From contig OX359246.1 of assembly GCA_947179485.1 (NCBI GenBank), forward strand, positions 25,234,001 through 25,298,000: DNA of 64,000 bases, written 5' to 3'. Below, one piece after another: positions 1 through 12,140 of this stretch. Each line of letters starts with the position of its first letter. Position 1 is the first letter of the stretch. The notes beneath the pieces are model-generated. The model did no database searches and was not told the DNA's origin. It worked only from the letters and a program-made list of their open reading frames with translations. Both the position numbers and the translations under genes were made by a program. This DNA is from Allacma fusca. Lineage: Eukaryota > Arthropoda > Collembola > Symphypleona > Sminthuridae.

Positions 1-234
1 TCTGAGGTCGTGTGACTACAAGTGACACAGTAAGGTCTATCTGAGGTCATGTGACTACAAGTGACACAGTAAGGTCTATCTGAGGTCATGTGACTACAAG
101 TGACACAGTAAGGTCTATCTGAGGTCATGTGACTACAAGTGACACAGTAAGGTCAATCTGAGGTCATGTGACTACAAGTGACACAGTAAGGTCAATCTGA
201 GGTCATGTGACTACTAGTGACACAGTAAGGTAAT
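1..234. repeat. 39-bp tandem array, about six copies
   Basis: The unit tctgaggtcatgtgactaca plus 19 further bases recurs every 39 bp (starts at 1, 40, 79, 118, 157, 196) with only a few substitutions. The array continues to the left edge, so its full length is unknown. Each unit carries gaggtca and aaggtc(a/t) words. The flank at 231-265 carries the inverted words tgacctc and tgacctt and a gggtca. It probably lies inside a downstream intron of the ion channel gene. Confidence 0.95.
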
Positions 235-742
235 GTGACCTCAAATTGACCTTATTGGGTCACCAATAGTCTCATGACAAATTACGGTTTTAAGGGGCGC
301 ATGACCTATAATGAAACTTGGTGGGTAACTAGTAGTAAATCACCTATGGTTGACTTTATTGGCGCATTAATGGTCACATGACACTAGAATGACATACTCA
401 ATGTAAGTGTATATTTTATATGGGCGATAGTAGGCGAATCTACCAATAATTAGTCAATACCCAGTTTTTGTGCTTTGACGTGTTTTTTCACGATTCCAAT
501 TACACAAATCAATTCCTATGTGCTCTAGAAATCTATTACAACAATCACTTTAGTAAATTTCTAGCGTCTCTAGAACCTTGAAACAATACAATTTGGGTTG
601 TATTGTTTTTTTCAATTCCTGTTTTGTTTTTGTTTTAGTTTTGTATCTCGAAAATGGATATTGTTTGTTTAGTTTTGTACCAAAGACAAAAACAATACAA
701 AAGTACAAAACTAAACGAGTACAATATTACAGCACTACTTAC

Positions 743-2062
743 AACCCCGAATGGAAAATTCACATGATTGAGTGTCCGCCGGGTAGTAGTTGAAGTCCAT
801 GCCACAGTCAAGTTTGACGGATATTCTAATCGGGAAATGCAATACAAAATTTAATTTACAACTTAAATGAGTTCTGTAGTTATATTAAATGTGAGAAAAT
901 TCGTAACTAATTTTTAGGAAATTTTTGAAGTAAATCTGATAAAATTGAGTTCAAATTTCTCACCTTGTAATGTACTCAAACCAGCCCACCTCCGGTATAA
1001 ATTTTATAGTAAGAGGCCTCGCCATTATGGCAGGTTGACGGACAGCCAGTAAGTTTTCTAAACATTGACAAAAAAAATCTTATTGTTGTAAAATAATTAA
1101 GGCACGCTTTAAAAAAAGTGTTGACTTTCCCAAATAATTCATTTAATAAAATTTCATACCAATGAACAAATTTGGCTTCCATATTTTCTCCAGAATGTAA
1201 GGGTTATTAAGGACCTTCCTCTTCCGCCTGATCTCCTCAGGAGTTAGGTCATCAATCGTTGGAATACTTGAAACAGTACTGTTCTGACTGAGGGATTTAT
1301 TATTAAAGTATAAAATTTTAAAGTCCGTCCACATCACTTTGAACTCCAGGTCTAATTTCAAGATCTGCAATACAAGCTCTCATTTTTAACAAGCGCAATC
1401 AGGTACATCGAGACTCAAGCTTTTAATGAGGGTGTCCCTAAAAGGAACAAATATTAAAGGTGCTCGTACATTTTGTACCGAGAATGTCCCAAATAGGGAA
1501 TTTCTACTGTAAATCAAGAATAATTATTATTCAAAAGTGTATAAATAATTACTTCTTCTAATTCATCAAAATCCAGGACTTTCTTGATATTCAAATTTAA
1601 AAACAACGGCATGGGAGAGCCCATTGGATCCTTTGGAATTTCATAGACGCTGTAGCCCTCGGGGATTTTGAGATCCTCATTGTTCGCATTTTTGGTAACC
1701 GTATAGTCAGTGTTTTTAAAATCCGGTTTCTTGACTGTCTTTAGCTTTTCATCTTCATACTCGTGCTCTTCCGACTCAGTCGTGACATCTCTTTCAAATC
1801 GGCCTCCGCCCAGAAGGTCCGTAAGATCAAGGGTTTCCTCCGGATGGGGTTCTTGAACATTGGAATCTCCTTTCTTCGTAACTTTGCTCAGTCCATGAAT
1901 CCTTAAATAATTAAAATATTTAAATTTCTCTTTAGTACATACATATATCCTGATGATCTACATCGAGAAATCAAAAACAGTGTAACATATTATAGTAAAG
2001 TTAAATACATACCTCAGCAGCAGGAAAAATATTGGCAGCAGAAAAATTGCTAAGGCTTTCAT
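743..2062 (-). CDS. Cys-loop ligand-gated ion channel subunit, N-terminal part (partial)
   Basis: Five exons on the minus strand: 2062-2013, 1901-1553, 1364-1160, 1057-964, 825-743. All junctions are GT-AG and in phase, giving about 260 residues. Residues 1-16 form a hydrophobic signal peptide; an acidic linker of about 85 residues follows. Then comes the extracellular ligand-binding fold: a leucine/lysine strand ending in DFDELEE, W145-T-D147, the W-K-P-N motif (usual W-x-P-D), and a Cys-loop with C240 and C254 separated by exactly 13 residues around YYPADTQ. The W..D, WxPD and C-13-C spacing is diagnostic of the pentameric receptor superfamily. Loop C and the four membrane segments are not found between 1 and 742 and should lie beyond the left edge. 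Ligand and ion selectivity cannot be told without M2. The last donor is uncertain by 3 bases (742 or 745). Confidence 0.82.
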
Positions 2063-4137
2063 TTTTTAAATATTCTTTAGAACAATAATTTTGACCTAGT
2101 AATGTAACTTTTCGAACGATATTTTTCAAATAGCCGTTTTTGGGGATCCTTGGGGTAACAAACTATTTCTAGAATTTTTATGCTATTTCCAGATTGATAT
2201 GCCGCATGCTTTGATGCTTGCAGGAATGTAAGGCAGGGAACAAACTCTTGATCTGTTCCTTTCCGAGATGTATCACATCTGATCTCATCTTCTTCCCTTA
2301 TCCTTGCCTTAACCCCCTAATTTCTGGTTTTTGTAATAAAAAAAGTGGTTGTTGTTTAGCCTTTCCAGGATGTACTGTTACATTTTGACTACTTTTATAT
2401 TTCGGCAATGAACCTCAACTCATGTTAATATGGAATTATTTTGCTTGGAAGGGGTCTTCATTGCACCCGACATTTGTAACTGTCCCTATGTATATAAATA
2501 TAAATGTTTCAAAATTACATATGGCAAATGATTATTTCAATTCCGCTGCAAAATTAATCATGGGCAAAAAAGAATAATAATTGGGGGGGATAGAGATATA
2601 ATTTCTTATGAATGAAAGTAATAATTCTAATATATAATTTGCTGTATTAGGAAGATCAAACTTGAGGAAAAACTAGCAACTTTTTTCCATACAATTTTCC
2701 GACGTTATTGACTTACGTATAAATATGTGTACGCATATATTTTAGGATTAGCTAAAACAAGTTTTATATTTTTTGTACCAAAGGAGCCTGAAACTTGTAT
2801 TTTTATGTGTTTTCTATAACTACTACAGTTCTGTTACTCCGAAAAGTATGTATATAATATCATCGTACGTATGTACATACATCTGGAAACTACTGTAAAG
2901 TAGTCTTTTTGATATTCTTGCACAGTCACTTTTTGCCCATTGACTTTTTGCATTGCAAATTATACCCTCATGACGAATTAAGACTTTTTATACTTGAGGT
3001 TTTAAAACGTGACTGGTTCTGACAACCTATACCAATCTACACATTTTATATGGCAATTCCTCAAAATACCTTCGCATAGTAGGTATTGGCTTCGCCCTTG
3101 GACCTGTACTTCCTGTTGGTAGGTTTTATAGATATATGGGAATAACAAGCAGTTCATTTTATTAGGAAGATTCTGAAATGCCAGAGAGACAAAAAATTTA
3201 CGATCTGTCTGACATCTATTGACTAGAAATGAAACTCGTAAAAATCCGTCATCATCTGACATACAATTAATTTTATGTTAGCGTCACTGATTTAACTAAC
3301 TTTATAGTCCTTACATTGAATTTTATGTATTTCCATAAAGTAAGTACTACTTACTAGCCAAAAGATTTTAAATTAATATTTTTACCTTTGACGCCGTTGA
3401 GAGTTGCCAGGGTCAAGTGTATTGAAATATAATTCTTTACTTGAAATACGGGATAGGCAAACGTTGCAAGATAAATTAATACAAAATACCATCATGTTCA
3501 CAGATCCTGAAAATACGTAATACAAAATACAGTCGAAAATTTGATGCTGATAGAATACAAAATATGGAATGTATTTTAAATTCTATTTCTCCTTTACTGT
3601 GTCAGTTTGAACTTTGCTGTACCAGCTCTTGTGTTAGCTTTACCAACTAAAAGGACTTCCGCGCTGTAGTGCTGGACTTTTTCGCCCAAAATCCCCCAAA
3701 AACCTTTGCTCTACCACTTCCGACTCCATGTTAGAAACTTGCTAGGAAGGACAGACCCTAAATGTAATATTTCACCAGCATAACTAATACATTGTAATTC
3801 GTTTAGTTCCAAATAACACAATGAAAAAAATTACTTTTTGCTAATGAAGAGTTTTGAAACTCCTAAACTATGACGTTCTTGTCAGTTTTAAATGTTTTTG
3901 TGTGGAATTTTTGCAGTAATGTTTGCTCGCGAATTCTTATAATAATTATTAATCATCATGCAGAATCAACATGCGAATGAGATCTTGCAACAAAATGAAA
4001 TAAAATATTTTGTCTTTCATAAAACTGTCTTTTTAAACATATTGCTTTGGGATTTAGTATGCAAGATTAGTAGATAGCTAAAGCTCATATGAAAAATAGT
4101 CGGGGCGAAAATGCAAAAATTGCTTGCCCTAGACTGA
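2063..4137. other. Non-coding stretch upstream of the ion channel gene
   Basis: This region should contain the promoter of the minus-strand channel gene just right of 2062. I see no TATA element or other clear core promoter. Short open frames such as 3002-3262 (-) have no recognisable motif, no splice context and local base composition. Nothing else is supported. Confidence 0.6.
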
Positions 4138-4716
4138 CAAGGTAAGACTTTCAGATGGTACACGTGGGTTCAAACAAAGCGTAGCACATGTTTTAGTACT
4201 CACCTAGTATGTTTCAAAACTCATGTAACTCGAGTGCATTTGGCCCCGTTCTCCTAGGACACGTCACCAAAGTTTCAAAATTTAAAACGATACCACAGGT
4301 GGGGAACTGTCTTTTCAAAAAAAGTTAATGTTAAATATGGAGTGAACATATCATATCGACAACATGCATACAGATGCGCCATGATGGAGCGATTACTTGT
4401 GGGGAAATTTTGTTGAAGGATATATAAATGTGTACGTAAAAACTTGAATTTCATTGAAATAGTGAAAATCAAAATTTCATCGACTTTCAAAAACTCCAAA
4501 TCCTTATGGGATTTAGCATTAACTTTTTTTGAAAAGACAGTTGGTACATCCCCACCTGTGGTATCGTTTTAAATTTTGAAACTTTGGTGACGTGTCCTAG
4601 GAGAACGGGGCCAAATGCACTCGAGTTACATGAGTTTTGAAACATACTAGGTGAGTACTAAAACATGTGCTACGCTATGTTTGAATCCACGTGTACCATC
4701 TGAAAGTCTTACCTTG
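4138..4716. mobile_element. Fold-back (palindromic) element with ~200-bp inverted arms
   Basis: The left arm (4138-4334) and right arm (4513-4716) are near-perfect reverse complements: 4138 starts caaggtaagactttcag and 4716 ends ctgaaagtcttaccttg. The main difference is a short insertion in the right arm near 4542. The spacer is about 178 bp. The element is flanked on both sides by TGA (4135-4137 and 4717-4719), a possible 3-bp target-site duplication. No coding potential is seen, so it is a non-autonomous element; the superfamily is not assigned. Confidence 0.85.
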
Positions 4717-4719
4717 TGA

Positions 4720-6773
4720 GTATGCCCAAAATGACCCAAAATGCCATGTAATTTTCAATTGTGCAACCCTGCTTCAAACTAGTCCAATTGATATGCAGGA
4801 TAAAAATACAATTGATCCTAATTCCTGGAAAAATGAGTCGAGTAAAAATCAATGTACACACATACATATGTCCTCCTCACAGATCCCCCAAATTTCTTTT
4901 GTAGTTTTTATGTGAGAAGAAATAATTACTGTATAGATCAAAAATGTCAACAAAAATAACGTCTTGGAGTGCCCATCAGTAATATGAATACATGTATGTA
5001 AAAGAGTATACACATACGTACGTCCATGATGTAGTTCATTTTACGTCGTATGTATATAGTTTGGAAAAATAGTTTCTAGAACAATTAAATCATCTAAGCA
5101 TTGTCATATCCTGCAGAGGTGTTTCACAAATTGTAATGTCAAATATGATCTCCGACACCCAAGCGCATTTCAGCTGAACGGTTGAATTTCAGTAACTTGA
5201 ATTCGACAACACAAGGACATAAATCTATTATACAATGTATTAAATGTAGTATGTCGTGTATTGCTATTCCACGTCAACCCATATGACTAATATTTAGGAC
5301 ATCAACGTTAATGACAGAAGACCTAAATATACAAACAATAAAAATTAGCAAGTCATATCAATCTTATCATTATTTAATGTTGCACCGTAAGCAAAACCAA
5401 CAGCAATGAAAATACCCACCGAGGTATTTTTGAAAGCTTTTTTTCAAAATTACAAAGAAATATTTAAACCGACTGTCAAAATATGTAAATTATTCCATTT
5501 TATTCCACGATTCTGACCGAAATGCCTTTACCCTCGAATGAAAATGATCAAAATGCCCTTGCCCAGTATGCCCTATATTGTGCCGTTCTCACCCTAAACG
5601 AAAATGCCCAAAATGCCGGGAATTTTCAAAAACACACAAGCCTTCATGGATGTTTTATAATAACGACCGGTAGGAGTCGCGCAAATATGACTTCGCCCGT
5701 TAATGGCTTCGCACCTTAAATCCCAGTCACAAGCACAACAGATTTTTTTTGCTTTTGCCACATTCAGCTGTCTTGAAATAAACCCAACCTGACTAATGTA
5801 CGAACGGTATCATTAATTTTTATTACGAATGGCTGTCCTACCTCTAGAGCATACCCTAGTTTTCATCCGGTGTATATTCTTGCAAACAAAACTCTGTCTG
5901 GTGTATATCCCATCGTTGCAGCTTGATCGAGATAAAAAACCAACTCATGTATCTCCAATTACTAGACACATACTATTTTTTACATTTAATCACTCCAGAA
6001 GGAGTGTAAAATGGTTGGGGATGCATTGCCAAGACAAAATAAGTTATATTAATTTGCGTATTTTTACAACTTTTTACAACAAGGAATTTTATTACAAACC
6101 TTGGGCTCGCCCGTGCATAAACATAGGTTTGCAGGAGCAAGTTCATTTTATGACAGGATATTAACGCACTGTGAACTCTGACTGAGTGAGTGAGTAATTA
6201 AAAGCTTGGATCATTTTCAACTTGGCACTTATGAAGCACTAAAGAAGACCTAACCGTGTGTGAAGTGTATTATTACACACACATACATCAAAAGATTATA
6301 AGTACTAAATATCAACCCCGTCACGTTCATAAGTATAGGACGGTTATATAGGACGGAAAGTACAATTTTTCACGCCTGTATCATTGAGTCACAATTACGC
6401 AAATGCTTATTACAGACGGCTCTATTTAGAAATGACATCCACTATACTTGTCAAAACCCATATCTTATCCAATTGTGTAGTTTCTGAACCCTCTGATGTC
6501 TTATCTTTCCTGTGGGTTTATCTCCCTTGCAATATAAAGTGAGCACCATGTGCACATGCTTATGGCATCAAATGAAGCAGAAAAAAAGTTTACAATTAGG
6601 AGGATAAGTGGCAGGTCCAGAGGAGCCATGTCCTAGTCTCACATTTCACATATCCTTTCCTATGTTACACTGGCAAAGTCATTTGGGAAATGTTCTTCAG
6701 TAATTCTCAGCTCAGGAGCTATTTTTCCCCTAAAATCTGACCTGCAAGGAACAAATAGTTTTAACTCAGAGGC
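4720..6773. other. Non-coding stretch before the Rho-family GTPase
   Basis: At 4722-4745 and again at 5520-5620 there are short repeated words of the type atgcccaaaatgcc, also hinted at on the left side of the fold-back element. No gene is recognised. The last few hundred bases before 6774 are the presumed promoter and 5' leader of the GTPase gene; no TATA box is evident. Confidence 0.5.
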
Positions 6774-8708
6774 ATGGAGGAGTACAAATGTGTTTTGGTT
6801 GGAGATGGGAATGTGGGCAAAACCTGCATGTTAATTTCCTACACCACGGACACCTTTCCCAGTCAATATGTCCCCACAGTTTTTGATACTTATGCCATGA
6901 CTCTGGTCTTAAATAAAATCCCATATCAGCTACGGCTATTCGACACTGCAGGTAAGAATTTTTTTTTATTCCTCTCGGTTACTACTCTTGGGAGGATTAT
7001 TTGGATTTTATACAATTTTAAAATAAAAAATTATGTATTGCAGGTCAGGAAGACTACGACAAATTAAGACCTTTAAGTTACCCTAGGACGGATGTTTTTC
7101 TCATTTGCTTCGCAATAGACTCTCCCGATTCTTATCTGCATGTGACGACCAAAGTAGGTAACTTTCTAAATGTGTTTATTATCGTCCATCCTAAGTGCAA
7201 TAACGTTTTAATTTATTGATGTTTTTTATTACCTCCCAATGACACCGGATTTAAAAGCTATGCATAATTGAATGAATTTTCTCTGATTTCTCTTTATAGT
7301 GGGCACCTGAGCTTAAGCACTACAATCCAGATACTCCTTTTGTTCTAGTCGGAACTAAAGCGGATCTTCGAAATGATGCAGGTATTGAGCCTATTTTGTA
7401 CGGGCGATATTTTAGAATAACAGTAATTCTTGTAATAATGACACATTGGTTTTTTTACAATTTCAAACATTTTGGCGTGACATTTACCTGTAAAGGTTAC
7501 CTGTCACTACCCCTTTCAAAATTTGAAAATTTTGTGTAGATAGTTACTACTAGGTTGGAAAAAATTTAAAGGCAGGAAGATTTTATTGTCACCTGAGATC
7601 AGTTGGAAGGATTCTTTAGGGAATTTTTGGAAATTCCTACAGACGTTATTATATTAAGGGTGCATTAAAATTCAAGTGAGTATTTCTGACTGAAAGGATT
7701 TTTTTGACACAATAAATCACTTTTAGTAAAATAATTTATCTGTTATTCCGCTGATTGTGAGTTCTAATATTGTCTATAATTAGGAAATTTCCTTTGCTTT
7801 GGTTGCAGTCAAAATTGTTGCCCTTACTCTATTTTAAGAAGGGGTTCGGTCTTTATATACAAGAATAGGATCGGTCTTATAGGTCTGACCCAAAATTTAG
7901 GGATAGACTCACTGGTCAAATTTTAACAGAAAAACTTTGAACTGGGCAAAATGTTTGGTCAATCCCAGCACTAGTGTACGTAAATGTGTTGATTCGGTTT
8001 TGGTTTAATTAGGATTTATGATTGAAGAAAAATCTTACGGAACTTCTATTGGATAATATTCAAAGGCTAAGTATTAATCTTGGATGCTATATAAGCATAA
8101 TTACAATAAGGCAGTGAATTATCAGTAGCACGCGTAATTAAGACTGTTTGGATGTTTTCAAAGAAGCGTGTGTGTCAGCACATAATGAGATTATTTAGTC
8201 GGAATTATTTCCGACATACACTCCATGATATCAATATAGTTGTAGTTAAAGAGTCCCTTATTATTAATACCCATGAACATGATACCCTTAATTTGAGTGT
8301 AATAACTGATAATAAGCTTGCGTTTAGAATATTTTTAACATATGATATTTCTTTTTGTCCACCCAATCAGCAACATTGGAGAAAATGAGTAAGAGTAATC
8401 AAAAGCCAATTTCCCAAGAGCTTGGATCTAAACTTGCGAGGGAGATTAGAGCTTCGTTATATATTGAATGCTCAGCATTGACACAAGTAAGTTCCTATGA
8501 TTCTTCAGGCAAATTATCAACACTGAAGTAACAATTTAGAGCATGTTTATTAAATTCTAGACCTGTTCAATATTATGACTGTAAAAATGTTTTCTTTTAT
8601 GATTTTATGTACAAATAGGGAAACCTGAAAAATGTATTTGAGGAGTCTGTCAAGATAGCCGGGAAAATAAGGAAGAAGAGCAAGAAAAGATTTTGCGTCA
8701 TTCTTTAA
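6774..8708 (+). CDS. Rac/Cdc42-type Rho-family small GTPase
   Basis: Five exons (6774-6951, 7044-7153, 7300-7381, 8371-8486, 8619-8708) join in frame to 191 residues, the usual Rac length. G1 is GDGNVGKT; residue 13, alanine in Rac1, is asparagine here. The effector loop is YVPTVFDTY, switch II is [17 protein letters not shown] with the catalytic glutamine kept, base recognition is TKAD, and ECSALTQ carries the SAL motif. The tail is lysine-rich and ends in the CaaX box CVIL, predicting geranylgeranylation and membrane targeting. The family switches between GDP and GTP to control actin, polarity and migration. The Rho insert region is shorter than in Rac1. Closest to the Rac/Cdc42/Mtl group, but I cannot name an orthologue. 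Intron 3 is about 1 kb. Confidence 0.93.
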
Positions 8709-8756
8709 AAAGTTTCCGTATCAATAATTTCTAAGTATATTTATAAATGGTTTTAT

Positions 8757-8763
8757 TTTTATT
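8757..8763 (-). terminator. Poly(A) signal AATAAA for the SLC26 gene
   Basis: Read on the minus strand, AATAAA occurs about 100 bases past the SLC26 stop at 8865. The two convergent genes therefore have interleaved poly(A) signals. Confidence 0.5.
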
Positions 8764-8829
8764 GACTCATTACAGACTCACTTCCGAGTTTGTCCTTCCT
8801 GTTTTGTCATCCTAGATTGGTAATATTAT

Positions 8830-8835
8830 AATAAA
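8830..8835 (+). terminator. Poly(A) signal AATAAA for the Rho-family GTPase
   Basis: AATAAA lies 122 bases after the GTPase stop codon and 30 bases before the stop codon of the convergent SLC26 gene, so the GTPase 3' UTR probably reaches close to or into the neighbour's last exon. Confidence 0.55.
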
Positions 8836-8864
8836 AATATATTTATACAAGCATACAAGTCAAG

Positions 8865-11800
8865 TTAAGATACTTCCATATTATTTGGACCTGACACGAT
8901 CGCATTCATTTGGGAAACTCGGCGGATCCCTGTTTAAACAAAAATTGTGTAAAGCCATATTTTTCTTATGGGATTTTTTCCCTTCTAATAGAAATTTGTG
9001 TACGCACAAATTAAGTGAGAAAAATTTTACCTTGACTTAAAAGAGTTTCCAGCTCGTCAGTTGTATGGCACAAAGTAAAGGGGGCTTGATTGTTCACCAT
9101 CACAGAGCTCACGATCCTCTCGATGGAGGGCTTCATTTTGAAAAATATGAGAGAGTAACCTTGCTTGTATAAATTATTCACCATGTCTCTCGTAGCCTGA
9201 GGAACATTTCAAAATGAGCAAATTTTATATGAGTAAGCCCAGAATTTATATTAAATTTTGTCGTCAAAATTCATATTTTTGGTTAAATTTTTATTACTTC
9301 CGCTGCGGTGTAATCCGCAAATTGGATATGATGACAGTCGATGACGAGCGGAGACTTGCCATTGCCCCAACGCTTCGCAGTTTTGCTGACCTCATAGGTA
9401 ATGTAGTCCACGGAGGGGAAGGTCAGTGAGCGATCCAAATCGATGAGGACGAATTCGATCCCTGATTCCGTCTGGGAAGAAAACATTCAATTAGATCATT
9501 AAATTTTGTGATCAGCGGGATTGGAGAGCCAGGAAGATGTTTAATAATTGTAAATGTTACCTCGCCTTTCATAATTTTAACCCTGGGTCTTGCCGCATAA
9601 TAGAGCAAGAACACAGTGCTTATTACGAGTCCGGTTAAGATCCCAAATTCCAAACCCACCAGGAGTGTCACGATGAAAGTGGCTGCCCAAGGGATCATGT
9701 CCATTTCTGTTTTCCAAAATAGAAGAATATTTTCAATAGACAGGATTCGAACAGGTATTAAAGGCATTTGAAATTGAACGTACTTTTACATCGCCACATC
9801 GGAAGGATAATTTCCAAATCGACCATAAAAATCACCGAGCAGACGATTACTGATGCCAAACTAGCTTTCGGAATGAAGTAAAAATAGGGGGTGAGAAATT
9901 CCAGGGCCAGAAGGACAATGATTCCAGTGTACAAGCCTCCTGTGTAAACATTCCACATGTTCTGTTAAATCCAACTTCAAAAACGTTAGAATTTCTAAAA
10001 TTAGCCAGGAAAAATGTGTAGTAATTAGTGCACTGTAGCAAACCTAACGGAGTCTCCACCCCACTCATAGCATTGACGGTCGTCCTTGAAAAACTCCCAC
10101 CAATCGGCATAGAGCTGAAGAAACACGAAATGGCGTTCGAGATCCCGATGCAAAGGATCTCTTGAGTAGCATCGACGCGCTCCGTGCCCGAAAAAGCCTT
10201 GGCAATCGTGATGTGCCCCATGATCCCCAAAAGAGGGAGAACTATCAGGGCTGAGGCTTGCTCATTCAAAATGTCCGTAATGTAATGAGTCTTATTGTCC
10301 GCGGGTTCGTAAATTGTAAATGGTGGTGGCTTAAATGGGGGTAGCCCTGCAGTGATATTCCCTGTACAACCCAAGAACAGGATTTAGATTCTACAAAAAT
10401 AAAATCATCTCCTTTAAGACAATTGGCACGATTTAAAAAAAAACTAACCCACAAGTGAGAAAGGCTGGTTATCATCAAATTCCATCCCCGCAACTATTGC
10501 TGTGCATACCACGATGACAATAATACTTCGACCAGTGGATATCAACCACAAAGTCTTATCAAGGGCGACTGACTTCCCTTGAATGCATTTCAAAATTAGC
10601 TGAAGTTTCTGTAACATAAAAAAATTCAATCAAAACATAACTAATTCCTAAAATTGTTATTTCTTTTAAAAATTATAATGTAGATATATCAGTTTTATTA
10701 CATTCTACAAAAAACTTTGGACTCTGGTTACCTTTAATATTATTAAGATCACACAACAAAAGAGACTAAGAAGGGCGTCCCATTTCCTGGTATCGCCGAT
10801 GTGCTCCGCCAACCCGATCACAGTCTCGAGGAATCCCTCACCATGGAATTTTATACCCAGCAGGGCTTTAATTTGCGTCGCCACAATAGTAAGAGCTACT
10901 CCAGATGTAAAAGCGCTATTCACTGGTGAGGAGATGAAATTAGCTATGAAACCTGGAAAACATTTTTAAAATTTAAGAAACTCATTCGCCAAAAAAACAT
11001 ATTTTTTAAAGATTTCAATAGGAACTTCTGGGGTTGGAACTTCTTTACCCAAACGAAAAATTCCCATAAAAAGGGTCACAACAGCTGTGACAAAACTGAG
11101 GAATACTGCATATTGTGGGGATCTTCCACTCGTGTACTTATTTGTTAGAACACATTGGATAGCTGTGGGTCCGATGGTAATAGCTTTGGTGGATCCGAAG
11201 AAAATGTAGATGAAGCAGCCGACAAAGGAAGAGTACAAGCCGTACTGGAATTGTTATTATTACAAAATCAATTTTTAAAATGTTTGAATTTTTGAAGCAT
11301 CGAGCATCCCTAACAACACAAGTAGACAAGAAGCAGGCAGATTTTTATAACGAGATGCTCTCCTAAAGATAAAAATTTTCATGGGGTAACAAAAATTGTG
11401 GCCCGAAATTTTCGAACCTACAAATTTCTGACCCTATAAATTTCGGAACCTATAAATTTCTGACCCTATACATTTCTGGCCCTATAAATTTCTGACCCTA
11501 TAAATTTCTGATCCTATAAATTTCTGACCCTATAAATTTCTGGCCCTATAAATTTCTGATCCTATAAATTTCTGACCCTATAAACTGACCTTCTAAATTT
11601 CTGACCCTACAAATTTTTGACCCTCTAAATTTCTGACCCTACAAATTTTTGACCCTCTAAATTTTTGACCCTATAAGTTTCTAACCCTACAAAATGTTGG
11701 TCCTACAGAAAAAATTCCCTTACGATTGGTGGTAATCCCGCAACAGTAGCGTAAGCCAAGCCTTGTGGGAGGATCGTAAGGCCAACGGTCAATCCTGCAA

Positions 11801-12140
11801 TTAGATCCGCAATAGCTTTGTCTTTGGTGTAAATAGGAGCCCATCGAACTATAGGTAGAGTTCTTTCTATATTTTTCCGACTTGCAAAAAAAAACCCAAG
11901 ATTACAATCGTAAACACTTCAGACATGGCACAAAATTTATCATGATTTTTTTAAAAGTCGAACTTACTTAAAAGACCGCACACAAAAGCTCCCAATATAT
12001 CTCCCACAAGCGAATCTCCTCGGAGTATCCTCAAATTTAGGATCGACCTTATCATCGATAGAGGTGGGGTTAAAACTAGGGTTAGATGAGACAGACGCTA
12101 AACTTGTGGAGCTTCCGGAATGAACTAATGTTGTCCTCAT
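8865..12140 (-). CDS. SLC26 family anion (sulfate) transporter, SLC26A11-like
   Basis: Eleven exons: 12140-11968, 11880-11724, 11244-11049, 10952-10732, 10608-10449, 10361-10044, 9939-9784, 9706-9561, 9471-9298, 9196-9031, 8929-8865. All are GT-AG with matching phases and give 643 residues. After a serine-rich cytoplasmic N-terminus of about 57 residues comes the SLC26 signature LPQGLAYATVAGLPP, then YGLYSSFVGCFIYIFFGST, the motif QPFSLVGNITAGLPPF, and GGSFSRTTVNAMSGVETPLGG before FLTPYFYFIPKASLASV: the 14-segment UraA-fold transport core. The C-terminus (about 510-630) is a STAS domain. Short termini and the QPF...GLPPF region resemble SLC26A11, a sodium-independent sulfate/chloride carrier. 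The ATG at 12140 is preferred because an upstream ATG is closed after four codons. It converges with the GTPase gene. Confidence 0.92.
11413..11697. repeat. 16-bp minisatellite in SLC26 intron 2
   Basis: The unit cctataaatttctgac is repeated about 17 times with degenerate copies (ctacaaatttttgac, ctctaaatttctgac). It fills most of the intron between exons 2 and 3. Confidence 0.92.

Noticed and set aside
1..234. CRISPR-like array
   Set aside because: The 39-bp units are contiguous with no unique spacers, in a eukaryotic intron context.
3002..3262. 86-residue minus-strand frame as a gene
   Set aside because: No recognisable motif, local base composition, and no plausible splice partners.
5829..6164. 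111-residue plus-strand frame
   Set aside because: Looks like repeat-derived sequence; no start context, no known domain, and the GTPase promoter lies just downstream.
9940..9960. Longer exon 7 of SLC26 starting at an upstream ATG-containing stretch
   Set aside because: The acceptor at 9941-9940 gives PLGGLYTG, matching the family across the junction; the longer reading inserts foreign residues and breaks the phase.
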